Shown here one piece after another: positions 1-7,941 of a DNA stretch of 24,102 nt (positions within the stretch are counted from its first letter, which is position 1; each line of letters opens with the position of its first letter). Position numbers and translations under genes: made by a program. The stretch is from Larix sibirica (lineage: Eukaryota; Streptophyta; Pinopsida; Pinales; Pinaceae): the NCBI GenBank assembly GCA_004151065.3, contig NWUY0300005738.1, forward strand, positions 72,636 to 96,737, given 5' to 3'. The notes beneath the pieces are model-generated. The model saw only the letters and a program-made list of their open reading frames with translations. It was not told where the DNA came from and did not search any database.

Positions 1-660
1 GACATTGCCACCTCGTGGCTCTTGTTTTAACAATCCATGTGTAGTCCAAGTCAAACTAATGCGTGGTAACAAAATAAGCCTAGCTATACTTTAGGAACCT
101 AACTGAAACTTAGAATTTTTAGTAGATTCCTTATGATGTTTTATTGGGTTATACATAAACACAAAAAACAAAAACAAAAACATCAAAGCCTTGCATTGGT
201 TTCCTAATAAAGTTATGATCCTAGCACAAATGAAATCATGGCTTGCTAGAGCTAAGATGCAGATCCAGGGGCAATAAAAAGGAGTGCATGTAACACATAT
301 TTATAGAAATATGATATCAAAACATATTCATAGAAATAATAATGCATTTTTTCACAAAGAAAAAATGATATACTTTATATTCATGTTAGAATCAAAGTAT
401 ACAAGGGACATAATCCGGACTTTATGTTTACAAGTTACAATATGGAGATGGAGATGGTTAAAATATTTATGTGGTGTGCTATGAGGGAGATGTGTAATTC
501 CTTTCATACTTAACATGGAGTTGACACATGGCATTTAAAAAATATTAACAAAAAAAATTATTTCATTGTCCATTCTAAACCAACACGAATCCATCTTAAG
601 TCTGGATCTATCAAGCACCGAGAGGGATCAAATTCCTTAAGATCTAATTTATTTTGTTAC
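1..660. other. AT-rich stretch without a recognisable gene
   Basis: I see no coding region, RNA gene or clear element end here. Short A-rich runs occur near 160-180 and 538-560. A motif at 618-637 (GAGAGGGATCAAATTCC and flanks) recurs in both orientations near 2.05-2.10 kb and, diverged, at 2.36 kb, so this stretch probably contains a fragment of the same dispersed repeat. Confidence 0.4.
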
Positions 661-665
661 ATCTC

Positions 666-687
666 AATGATGATGAGCATCATCATT
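666..687. repeat. Perfect 10-bp inverted repeat
   Basis: The arms AATGATGATG (666-675) and CATCATCATT (678-687) are perfect reverse complements around a 2-base centre, followed by more ATT/ATC triplets to about 705. It may simply be a simple-sequence tract that happens to be palindromic. No function is inferred. Confidence 0.5.
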
Positions 688-689
688 AT

Positions 690-1290
690 TATCATCAATA
701 ACATGGATAAATTGGGATTCCTTTGCTCGGGATGGATGTGGTTGTTGTTGGCCTTTAGGTACCATTTTGAAGACCATTCCAATGGTTTTTTTGGCCAACG
801 GATTGAGTTTGGATTCGAATCTGGAAATAGCTTTGATTATGATGGAAAATGTTTGGTTCCAATCCTCAATTGAGCTTGCATTTGATCCAATTGAAGAAGT
901 ATTTATCTCTTCTCTTCATGACCATCCATCATAGCTTTACCTATCAAAGTTTTAACTTACCAGTACTGGAGGACCATTTTTACATGTTTGGTTTCTCGGG
1001 TACATGAGGTGTTGAAATCTTTGAACCAAGTCTACATCTCCTCCCATTCATCCTCAACAACCATGGTCTCCTGCTCAGACTTCGCCCAATCCTCATCCCT
1101 TTTATTTTTTTTTCAAATTTCCTCAGGGATTTGACAATGATAACATGCTTCAACTTCCTCCACTTCACCTTGGATGCGAGGCATATGCTGATAGCCTTGT
1201 TTCCCATTTCCAACCTCCTGGGTTTGACAATGAGTGTCTGCCATCTGAATTATTCACCCTGGTTGATTTTTGTCAGCTCCTGGGACCCAC
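690..1290 (-). pseudogene. Faint decayed coding stretch, unidentified
   Basis: On the minus strand one frame, entered at about 1290 and containing an ATG at 1244, stays mostly open down to about 700 with roughly seven stops in about 195 codons. That is somewhat fewer than expected in DNA this AT-rich. The predicted product is acidic and glutamate-rich in its middle (EVEEVEACYHC, then DEDWAKSEQE) and basic at its end. The interval from about 1000 to 1380 is also visibly richer in G and C than its surroundings. I recognise no domain. It could be the tail of a retroelement ORF1 or gag, or chance. The short competing minus-strand frame at 980-1213 overlaps it. Confidence 0.22.
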
Positions 1291-1545
1291 CACTACATCT
1301 CCATCCAACTGGTGATACCGTAGTACCATGCTTGGCCACATGCCCTAGTACGTGCCAGGTTCCTGGATCCCATCATAACACTTGAATTAGGGGCATCATT
1401 CAACATTGTTACCTTATTACTATTCAACTTATTTCTCATGTAACTTACGGTACTTTTTTTAATTTTGTTTAATTATTTATTTTTTAATTCAAGGTCTAAT
1501 TTTTATTTTACTTTTGGTAATGTTACGTTATATAATGTTACAACA

Positions 1546-1553
1546 TCTCCCCC
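1546..1553 (-). other. Possible polypurine tract next to an LTR start
   Basis: On the minus strand the sequence GGGGGAGA is followed directly by TGTTGTAACATTATATAACG. A purine run immediately before a TG dinucleotide is the usual arrangement at the start of a 3' LTR. If real, the LTR begins at 1545 and runs toward lower coordinates. I cannot find its other end, a partner LTR or a target duplication, so this is only a candidate. Confidence 0.25.
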
Positions 1554-1559
1554 ATACTG

Positions 1560-2040
1560 GGCTGTAGAGCACCTTGCTACTTTAAGTGCAATAAAATATT
1601 TCAATATCAACCTTATATAAAATATCAAAGATATCAATATCGATGCACTATAAAATGATTTGGTACATGGATTTCAACTATACATTAAAAAATTAGTCAA
1701 TTCATTAATTTCTAAAGATATCGTGCATTGATTTGAGTAATAATACACTTCAAAACCAACAAGTTGCATGGAGTATGATAAAGTTGATGGTGAATTACAC
1801 ACAACATATAGATCAAATAACATGGAATAAAATGCATATAAAATGAATGTTATTAGAACAGGAATACAATACATGAAATGAATGCCTTAAAAATAAAGTG
1901 AACAAAATGGACATTTATTGTTAGAAGCAAATATATGATGAACACCTACTATCAAACGAAATTATATAAGAGGAGATGTTGTCAAACTTAGTGTGTAGTT
2001 GCATGTGATAATTGCAATCCAACTTAACTCCATATCTATT
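1560..2040. other. No recognisable feature
   Basis: This is AT-rich DNA with stops in all frames. If the candidate LTR boundary at 1545/1546 is real, it would be the 3' end of the internal part of a minus-strand LTR element, but no coding motif is visible. Confidence 0.3.
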
Positions 2041-2047
2041 ATGCATC

Positions 2048-2096
2048 GAGAGGGATCAAATCCATCAAGGTACAAACCTTGGATTTGATCCCTCTC
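2048..2096. repeat. 16-bp perfect inverted repeat with 17-base loop
   Basis: GAGAGGGATCAAATCC (2048-2063) is the exact reverse complement of GGATTTGATCCCTCTC (2081-2096). Inside the loop AAGG and CCTT can extend the stem with a small offset. The right arm is also the first part of the 245-bp direct duplication that follows, and related copies of the arm occur at 618-637 and 2359-2375. This is consistent with the ends of a small dispersed repeat inserted in opposite orientations. Confidence 0.7.
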
Positions 2097-2325
2097 AACG
2101 GATGATAGATCCAAAGTTAATATGTATTTGTGTTGATTATAGTTGAATAAGATCAATACTCACTTAGGGAAAGATGTGGAACCCATAAATATTGCAAATT
2201 GGACAACATTTTATCCATCATTTTCTCTTATAAACATGGTGCTTGAGCCATTGATAAGCCCCCTCATACCCTAAGTTAAGAAATGCCACATTATGACATG
2301 AGTTTTGAAACATCTTTTTGGAAAC
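2081..2325 (+). repeat. Direct duplication, copy 1
   Basis: This segment matches 2359-2601 along its whole length, with substitutions and small indels. The best conserved core is the stretch around 2213-2245 ending in ATAAACATGGTGCTT, followed by GAGCCATTGATA and CCCTAAGTTAAGAAA. The period is about 277 bp. It is not a simple tandem repeat, because about 33 unrelated bases separate the copies. No coding signal is visible. Confidence 0.75.
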
Positions 2326-2358
2326 CGTTTTGCACTCTAAAAAAGTTTTTAATTCAAT

Positions 2359-2601
2359 GGATTTGGTCCCTCTCGACACATCTTATATCTGGAATTAAGA
2401 TTAATCTACATTGATTAATTGAATAAGATAAACATTCACTTAGAGCCAGATATGTAACTCATAAATCTTACAAGTTGGACAAAATGGTATCCATCATTTT
2501 CTCTTATAAACATGGTGCTTAAGCCATTGATATGCTCCCTTATACCCTAAGTTAAGAAAAGCCCCATTATGAAATGAGTTTCGAAACATATTTATGGAAA
2601 C
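2359..2601 (+). repeat. Direct duplication, copy 2
   Basis: This is the second copy of the 245-bp unit at 2081-2325. It opens with GGATTTGGTCCCTCTC, a one-base variant of the inverted-repeat arm, and ends at GGAAAC like copy 1. The differences are scattered, so the duplication is not recent. Confidence 0.75.
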
Positions 2602-2609
2602 AAGATCAA

Positions 2610-3945
2610 AGAATTAAAACACCATTCACTCACTTCAATTGACATAGGAAGGCATTGTTGTGAATCGTAGTAGCTTTTGTAAAGGTTGCATGAAAAAAAA
2701 AGCATGATATTATATTTCTATGTTTATTTGCCTCAAAGAGCACTTTGATTTCTTCTAAGGGGTCATTATAGCAATGTATTGGTCACTAGGGTGGATCCAT
2801 TCAAATTTTAAACAAAATCCCCATCCCCTCCTCCCCTCCTCCATGCTCAAATACATTCACGTCATTGCCCGATATCACTCAAAAGAAACCCAACATTTCC
2901 ATTCCTTCACCGTAGATGTATCTATTTGTTGAAGAACCTCCTCAATACCCCTAATGTTCACCAATATCTGATGGAGACTCATGTAGACTAGCTGAATATT
3001 TAAGCTTAACAATAAAATAAGTCGATCAACCCCCTTCCACCACTCACTTTGTTTTCCTTACTCATATTATAAACTCATTATTGTTATTATATACATTTTA
3101 GTTTCTAACAGTTTTGCATTGTAATTTTTCTCTATTTCCTTAAATGATATTCTTAAATTTTCATATTTTTATTTGGTTAATGAAGATTTTATGAACTATT
3201 CGTTTTATTAGCATTACTATTTTGCATACATAATTATTGGCCTAGTATCAACTCTAACTCCATTTATTTGTTCACACTTAAATTGTAACTTATTACTTTA
3301 ATTTTTTGCATTTTTTTCTAGGTAAATATCTCGGGGCAAATTCATGGGCACCTCTCCTCATTTAGAGGATGGTACCGAGGGTGAGCCCTAGATTCTTCAA
3401 AGTACAAGTTTAATCAACAATAAGACTCAAATCCATTAAAACAATTATGAGCTCAACATGTCACTTATGGAAATATAACCTGAGTCGGGAGGATAATACT
3501 CCACCCCACAACAACCCAAGCTAGACCCAATTGACTAACTTTTTGCATATCATGAAAGAATTGATTTTATTTATTTTCTCATGAATTTGTAAAAGCTATT
3601 CACTCATAATTACTAGTAAATTTCACATCATGAAGCCTTATTTTCTTGCCCTTGCTTATAAATGTTTTAGTAAACAAGAAATATTAATTAAAACTTATCA
3701 ATTTTTTAGATATATTCCCTAAATAATTTTGGTAGGAATGTTATTTTCATAGTTTACTTGAATGCTAAGACAAGTAGTTTGCTTAATCTTTGTCATACAT
3801 TGAACCAAAATTGGAATTTGAAAACAAATTGATTTTGACAATGAATTTATCCCTAACATGGACCTCGATTGGGCACTTCATTATTTGTTAACTAAGCATT
3901 ATTCAAATCATTGAAGACATGTAATATTTACTAGTTTTGTATTTC
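2610..3945. other. No recognisable gene or element
   Basis: This is AT-rich sequence with stops in every frame. A short C/T-only run lies at about 2826-2843. The interval 3340-3540 is less AT-rich and is preceded by a T-rich run ending in TAG that resembles a splice acceptor, but no reading frame of useful length follows and I recognise no protein. I found no element termini. Confidence 0.35.
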
Positions 3946-3948
3946 TTA

Positions 3949-3989
3949 TGTAGTGAGTCAATCAGTTAGTTAACTAATGACTCACTACA
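3949..3989. repeat. Perfect 12-bp inverted repeat at a CACTA-like terminus
   Basis: TGTAGTGAGTCA (3949-3960) is the exact reverse complement of TGACTCACTACA (3978-3989). The 17-base centre contains a second perfect palindrome, TTAGTTAACTAA (3966-3977). The two arms present TAGTG and CACTA facing away from each other with AGT and ACT just inside, as if two CACTA-type ends sat back to back. Confidence 0.75.
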
Positions 3990-4153
3990 AGGAAAACACA
4001 TTTTAGTGGAACCTCCTAAAAAAAGATCGCATTTATTTGTTTAGTGGAGGTTTCTAGCGAAGATGGATGGCTAGAGGTTTTAGTAGAGGTTTTTCTTTTC
4101 TTTTTTTTGTAATAATGCATAGGTGCCTTACGATATAGGACACGTCGGTGCAC
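3984..4153 (+). mobile_element. Probable CACTA (En/Spm-type) transposon terminus
   Basis: The segment starts CACTACAAGGAAAACACA. CACTACAAGAAAA is the usual start of plant CACTA element termini. Diverged copies of a short motif follow in the subterminal zone: TTTTAGTGGAACC at 4001, TTTAGTGGAGGTTT at 4040, then TAGAGGTTT and TAGTAGAGGTTTTT at 4072-4094. Arrays of short subterminal repeats are typical of this superfamily and bind its transposase. The three bases before the end are ACT, which would be one half of a 3-bp target duplication. I do not find the opposite end. The element may be truncated, or its other end may lie past the miniature LTR array inserted at 4154. Confidence 0.45.
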
Positions 4154-4158
4154 CAAAG
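4154..4158. repeat. 5-bp target site duplication (CAAAG), left
   Basis: CAAAG here is repeated exactly at 4884-4888, immediately outside the TG...CA termini of the miniature LTR array. A 5-bp duplication is the usual product of LTR retrotransposon integrase. Confidence 0.85.
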
Positions 4159-4299
4159 TGCAAGGTTTGTCATTACACCAAAACCTACATATGTTGGTAA
4201 ACATTTGAAACCAAGCACATAGTCCGATGATCCCAGAGTGGTGCTTAGTCCACATTATATTCCCAAAGGTGTGGTGGTTATTCAATCGATACTCCAACA
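4159..4299 (-). repeat. Miniature element LTR-A (3'-most)
   Basis: This 141-bp LTR starts TGTTGGAGTATCG at 4299 and ends CCTTGCA at 4159 on the minus strand. It is preceded on that strand by AGAGGGGGGG, the polypurine tract. Its final GCA differs from the ACA of the other copies. It is followed directly by the target duplication. Confidence 0.82.
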
Positions 4300-4309
4300 C
4301 CCCCCCTCT
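4300..4309 (-). other. Polypurine tract before LTR-A
   Basis: On the minus strand AGAGGGGGGG lies immediately before the LTR start TG. This is where plus-strand priming of an LTR element begins. The internal segment containing it is 47 bp (4300-4346). Confidence 0.7.
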
Positions 4310-4334
4310 AGTGTAGCGTGGGGGAATTGAACCT

Positions 4335-4346
4335 GCTCTGATACAA
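4335..4346 (-). other. tRNA-iMet primer binding site, copy 1
   Basis: On the minus strand this reads TTGTATCAGAGC, one mismatch from the canonical TGGTATCAGAGC. It abuts the end of LTR-B without a spacer. Confidence 0.75.
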
Positions 4347-4498
4347 TGTAAGGTTTGTTGTTACACCAAGACCTATGAATGTTGGTACACATTTGAAACC
4401 AAGCACATAGTCCCATGATCCCAACATGATCCCAGTGTGGCGGTTAGTCCACATTATATTTTGTGAGGTGTAGCGGTTATTCAAATGATACTCCAACA
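4347..4498 (-). repeat. Miniature element LTR-B
   Basis: This is the longest LTR (152 bp). The extra length comes from a local tandem duplication of about 11 bp (plus strand CATGATCCCAA then CATGATCCCA, near 4411-4432), where the other copies carry one CATGATCC. It runs TG...ACA on the minus strand like its neighbours. Confidence 0.82.
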
Positions 4499-4541
4499 CC
4501 CCCCCAAGACGTAACTCAAGGGAATTGAACCTGGGACCTGA

Positions 4542-4553
4542 GCTCTGATACCA
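4542..4553 (-). other. tRNA-iMet primer binding site, copy 2
   Basis: TGGTATCAGAGC on the minus strand is an exact match to the plant initiator tRNA-Met 3' complement. It is followed on the same strand, a few bases on, by AGGTTCAATTCCC, which resembles the complement of a tRNA T-arm, so complementarity to the primer may extend beyond the acceptor stem. The internal segment is 55 bp (4499-4553). Confidence 0.82.
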
Positions 4554-4692
4554 TGTAAGGTTTGTTGCTACACCAAAACTTGCAGATTTTGGTAAACATT
4601 TGAAATGAAGCACATAGTCTCATGATCCCAGTGTGGCAATTAGTCCACATTATATTAAGAGGTGTAGTGGTTATTCAATCAATACTCCAACA
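4554..4692 (-). repeat. Miniature element LTR-C
   Basis: This 139-bp LTR has TG and ACA ends on the minus strand, with an exact primer site directly downstream of its 3' end at 4553. Confidence 0.82.
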
Positions 4693-4734
4693 CCCCCTCT
4701 GACATAGCTCGGGGGAATTGAACGTAGGACCGAA

Positions 4735-4746
4735 GCTTTGATACCA
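4735..4746 (-). other. tRNA-iMet primer binding site, copy 3
   Basis: TGGTATCAAAGC on the minus strand is one transition away from the canonical site. It abuts the 3' end of LTR-D. The internal segment is 54 bp (4693-4746). Confidence 0.75.
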
Positions 4747-4883
4747 TGTAAGGTTTTTGGTTACACCAAAACCTGCAGATGTTGGTAAACATTTGAAACC
4801 AAGCACATAGTCCCATGATCCTAGGGTGGCGATTACTCCACATTATATTCGCAGAGGTGCGGTAGTTAACCGATACTCCAACA
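4747..4883 (-). repeat. Miniature element LTR-D (5'-most)
   Basis: This 137-bp LTR begins TGTTGGAGTATCGG at 4883, directly next to the target duplication, and ends ACCTTACA at 4747. It is the 5' LTR of the array in the direction of transcription. Confidence 0.82.
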
Positions 4884-4888
4884 CAAAG
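4884..4888. repeat. 5-bp target site duplication (CAAAG), right
   Basis: This is the exact partner of 4154-4158. It shows that the four-LTR array sits in one insertion site. Confidence 0.85.
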
Positions 4889-5159
4889 TAACACATGCAT
4901 CGAACATCAAAATACATTGTCATTGGAGGAAATGATATTTTTAATTTTATTTTACAAAATCAATGGTTGATGCATCTAACATGAAATAATGCACCAGGAC
5001 GTTACAATGTACAACACATTGGATTCTATCAAATACTTATTAATAAATACAGTTTTGTATTTAAAAAAAACCATAAAACTAAACAATATGTTAAATGTAT
5101 ATGCATGTACTAGTGCACCATAATACATGATGCACCGAAACACCAACACCAACACCAAC

Positions 5160-5986
5160 AAAAGACCGAGAATGATTTCCCACACTTGTCAGATGTTGAT
5201 CGAAGCCCTAGCTGGACCAAAATCCATAGCCCATTTTTGAAGGAATAAACCAAAAGGCCCCCAACTCTAGCAACAACAAAATATTTTTACGCTATCTCTC
5301 TATGGAGAAAACAGAAAACAAATCCAACCATGCACCAAAACATGAAACATTGGTAGATACCCTAAAAATGGTAACCAATTATGCTCCATCCATTGTTTAA
5401 GAGTATCCACACAGACCAATTTTCCACATAACCATCCCACCAGTGCCTTGCTAAGAACCCATGGGATATCATAAAGTCTAATGTCTTTCCTAATCACTAT
5501 TGAAACTTTCTCCATCCTTGCTCGAATGCACCTTTTATTTCTCACAATACTAGAACCTTGAAACACCCCTTCAATGGAAATCGCCTCTGCCCTCTTCTTT
5601 GATTCGATAGTAGCATATGGAGAAACCTGAGGTCTAAGCATAGAGAAAGAGAGGCTAAAGTATGCATGAATGCCATGATGAAGAATGTCGGATTTAGGTT
5701 TTCGAGTATCTAGTCTTTCCAACATGTATGTCATCGCTCATGGGGCCGAATGCTGAGGTTACATTGAAACTTTTGGATTAAACCCAAGTGACTTGGCCAA
5801 ATCGTCCGAACAAACCCGGGGCATGAGCAAAAATGGTCCACAATAAAAGTCAAACTGCACTTTGAATGCACATATTTGACTCTCACTATCTCCATAATCC
5901 AATTGATCCTCCTCCATAGTTGATTGGGACATCAAACTGCCACGGAGAGAAAGGTTTCGATGGGAAAAAATAGGTGAAGGAACCAA
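5160..5986 (-). pseudogene. LINE ORF1 remnant with DUF4283-like domain
   Basis: One minus-strand frame runs from 5986 to about 5160 with a handful of stops (two just after 5759, one at 5300 and two more downstream). Its centre, encoded at about 5410-5450, reads ALVGWLCGKL...LKQWMEHNW. It lines up with ALIGKFIGIW...LKGWIMTKW in the better preserved LINE ORF1 at 19.1-19.2 kb. Downstream, SWGPFGLFLQKWAMDFGPAR followed by QVWEI matches the later part of the same domain. DUF4283 is the N-terminal nucleic-acid-binding domain of many plant LINE ORF1 proteins. Upstream, a frame shifted by one base (6086-5886) may add to the N-terminus. No zinc knuckle is seen. The family is a motif-level call. The associated ORF2 is not visible downstream, where the CACTA and miniature LTR insertions lie. 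Confidence 0.55.
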
Positions 5987-6089
5987 AAAGAAACCAAGCC
6001 AACGCAGAACACACTATCCTTCCAATGTAATTATGTCTAAACCTAGAGAAAATTCTTGCCTCCTTAAGGGAGTTTATTTGCGACAATAC

Positions 6090-6750
6090 TAAGTGATTTT
6101 TTTACCCATAGCTATAATATCGAGTATGCCTTAGGGACAATGTATCCAAATACCTCAAAGAACTCATGTTTATTAAGGTTGGCAACCAAATCCACTCCAT
6201 CAAGTGCATTTCATTAATTTTCATAATACTTGCTTCTATTGTCAATGATTAATTCAAGGAATCCATGGTTGTTCACTCACCACCTAGGGTGACCTAAAGG
6301 TGACCCCACTTACTCAAAACCCTCCTACTCCAAAATATTCCCAAGCCATGAATGTGAGTGAATATGTTTTGGTCAACATTATGTGCAAAAATAAGTAAAG
6401 GTGATACCAAAGCTCCTACTTTGAAGACAATGACTCCTAATGTTCCATTCCCCAAGGCCACAATCATGATTGGAACTAGTTAGCTGCAAGTTAAGAAAAT
6501 CAATAAAGCACTTTCCAATGCCTTGATTAAAGGAAGTATCGGGGGGAGAATCAACTCTTCCTCGCTATTCCTCCATTATCAATAAAGTGAAGTTGTAAAT
6601 TATCTTAAGGACCACCCTAAATGACCAAGACAAGCAACTCTTGGTGAATTTTGGTCGAATTTGTCTCTTGCACCTTTTCCTTCGTTTTTCTTTGGTACCT
6701 TCAGAGCACAAAGGTGGAGATGCAAGATGTTATGAGTTTTTAATGAAAGT
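6090..6750. other. Spacer between divergent LINE fragments
   Basis: This lies between the minus-strand ORF1 remnant and the plus-strand ORF2. It could hold the C-terminal part of an ORF1 for the plus-strand LINE: the stretch near 6400-6480 reads in one frame as a Pro/Thr/Lys-rich segment (LKTMTPNVPFPKATIMIGTS). I see no DUF4283 or zinc-knuckle motif and no clear element boundary. Confidence 0.25.
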
Positions 6751-6754
6751 GACC

Positions 6755-7215
6755 TCATGGATTGTTTGAGCCTTAAATGACCCCTAAAGAAAATACATTG
6801 CTTATCAAGTGTAGACATATGTGCTATATTTGTAAGAAGTTGAAACTATAAAAGAAACAATGGCTAAGTACTTTTACTTTAATCACTATGACAGAAAAGG
6901 CAATGTTGCAATTATAGTCTCTCCCCTGCTTGTTAATATGATATAGATTGGGAGTCTTATCCTTCTAAATGTTTTGTCAATATTTTGTTCAATTTTGATA
7001 GCCAACTTCTAGGCTTCTCTAACATTTAAGCTTCTAATGACTCGGGGTAGCATGCTACTTTTTAGCAATGAGTGATTGATGAAATTCTTAACTGCCATTG
7101 GATTATCCATGGGGATATTAATATGGTTGAGTGTTAGTAGGATGAAGAGGATGCATTGCATATAAGATTTCCCATTGGGGAAATGGACTTGGCTTGCCTA
7201 AAAATCCTCACGCAT
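6755..7215 (+). pseudogene. LINE ORF2 endonuclease domain, decayed
   Basis: This is the start of ORF2 of an L1-type LINE, whose apurinic-like endonuclease nicks the target DNA. At 6755 the frame reads SWIV*ALNDP, a decayed form of the SWNVRGLN motif that opens these proteins. Further on come EVETIKET (around the catalytic Glu) and DRKGNVAIIVSPLL (about 6889-6930). After a frame change comes ASNDSG at 7030 and NCHWIIHGDINMVE, with the GDFN motif as GDIN at 7111-7122. Many stops and at least one frameshift make it non-functional. It is followed in the same orientation by the reverse transcriptase at 7.9 kb. The domain order and motifs make the family secure even though the sequence is old. Confidence 0.7.
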
Positions 7216-7940
7216 GTTGTATGACCCTAAGAGGTATATGCAGTAAGACTCAACAAAGGCTTGATTTACTTGGACTAACTTTAGGAAGGGGTTGAAGCAA
7301 ATATACCAAAGACTTGGTAGGTATTTTTTATTTTAAAAAAATTCCTTTTATTTTGACACATTGAAAGGTTGATAGGTGTGTGCCAATAGTACCACAACCT
7401 TTTCATATCACCAACTTTCTGATTTAACCTATCCCAATGACTCAAGTGAATGAGGTTACCCAAAAATCATTATATTCCCAATGTTTCCCATCCCTAGAGC
7501 CTTCACTGACTATCATATATCAGTATTGTTTAACATTTGATCCCTAAGCCATGAGAGATAATGGAACAAATGATTTGGTGGAGGATGAAATCTCCTAACC
7601 GATTTCCTTATATGCAGCTATGACAAGCAACATTTCCTAGATTCATCACAAACATAATAAAGCCTTACTTAGCAAGTTAGATGGACTTGTGGGAGATTTG
7701 AAATGGCCTCCTTGTGATAAGGAGAATCAAAATAATGTTACAAGGCTTAGGAATATGCTTCGACTAGATGAGTCCCATCATGTAAGAGGTGCTCAACTAC
7801 AAGCTCGGTTTCATTAGTTCAAGTTTGGAGGCTAACCCATAAAAACAAATTATGGCTTTGTCCTCTAAATAAGCCCTTAAAAACATCTCATCACTTGAAA
7901 TAGTGTGAGGTCAAATCTTTAACAATCAAGAAATTGAAAC
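7216..7940 (+). pseudogene. LINE ORF2 linker between endonuclease and RT
   Basis: This spacer joins the endonuclease and RT parts of the same plus-strand LINE. Decayed coding is suggested by pieces such as CANSTTTFSYHQL near 7380-7420 and by Lys/Glu-rich reading near 7640-7900, which fits the helical linker found here in plant LINEs. No single frame stays open. About 725 bp is the length expected between the two domains, so I see no large insertion. Confidence 0.4.
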
Positions 7941-7941
7941 A

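Larger units (their letters stand above)
4159..4883 (-). mobile_element. Tandem miniature LTR retrotransposon (TRIM/SMART-like) array
   Basis: Read on the minus strand, the array is LTR-D, internal, LTR-C, internal, LTR-B, internal, LTR-A. Each LTR begins TGTTGGAGTATC or a close variant and ends ACA or GCA. Each internal segment begins with a tRNA-iMet primer site (TGGTATCAGAGC or a one-mismatch form). The internal segments end in a purine or G run before the next TG, clearest before LTR-A (AGAGGGGGGG). A single 5-bp duplication, CAAAG on the plus strand, flanks the whole array. The LTRs are 141, 152, 139 and 137 bp (A to D) and the internal segments 47, 55 and 54 bp. There is no coding capacity, so reverse transcriptase and integrase must have come from another element. 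A single unit with two LTRs would be about 330 bp, close to the smallest LTR elements known in plants. The LTRs differ by scattered substitutions and indels, so the array is old. Confidence 0.88.

Noticed and set aside
667-873. Plus-strand 68-codon frame starting MMMSIIIIII
   Set aside because: Its start is the ATG/ATC triplet palindrome; nothing suggests a promoter, splice site or protein family.
4499-4560. GGTTCAATTCCC as a tRNA B box, suggesting a tRNA gene or tRNA-derived SINE
   Set aside because: It sits just after an exact primer site between two LTRs, has no matching A box at the right distance and no tRNA fold; complementarity to the priming tRNA explains it better.
4016-4900. Repeated minus-strand frames with similar peptides (LEYRLNN, LCAWFQMFTNI)
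   Set aside because: They are chance translations of the miniature LTR copies; TRIM-type LTRs carry no protein genes, and the frames start and stop at the repeat boundaries.
5141-5162. CAACAC/CAACAC repeat as a regulatory element
   Set aside because: It is only about three short units and is explained as a small simple-sequence run.
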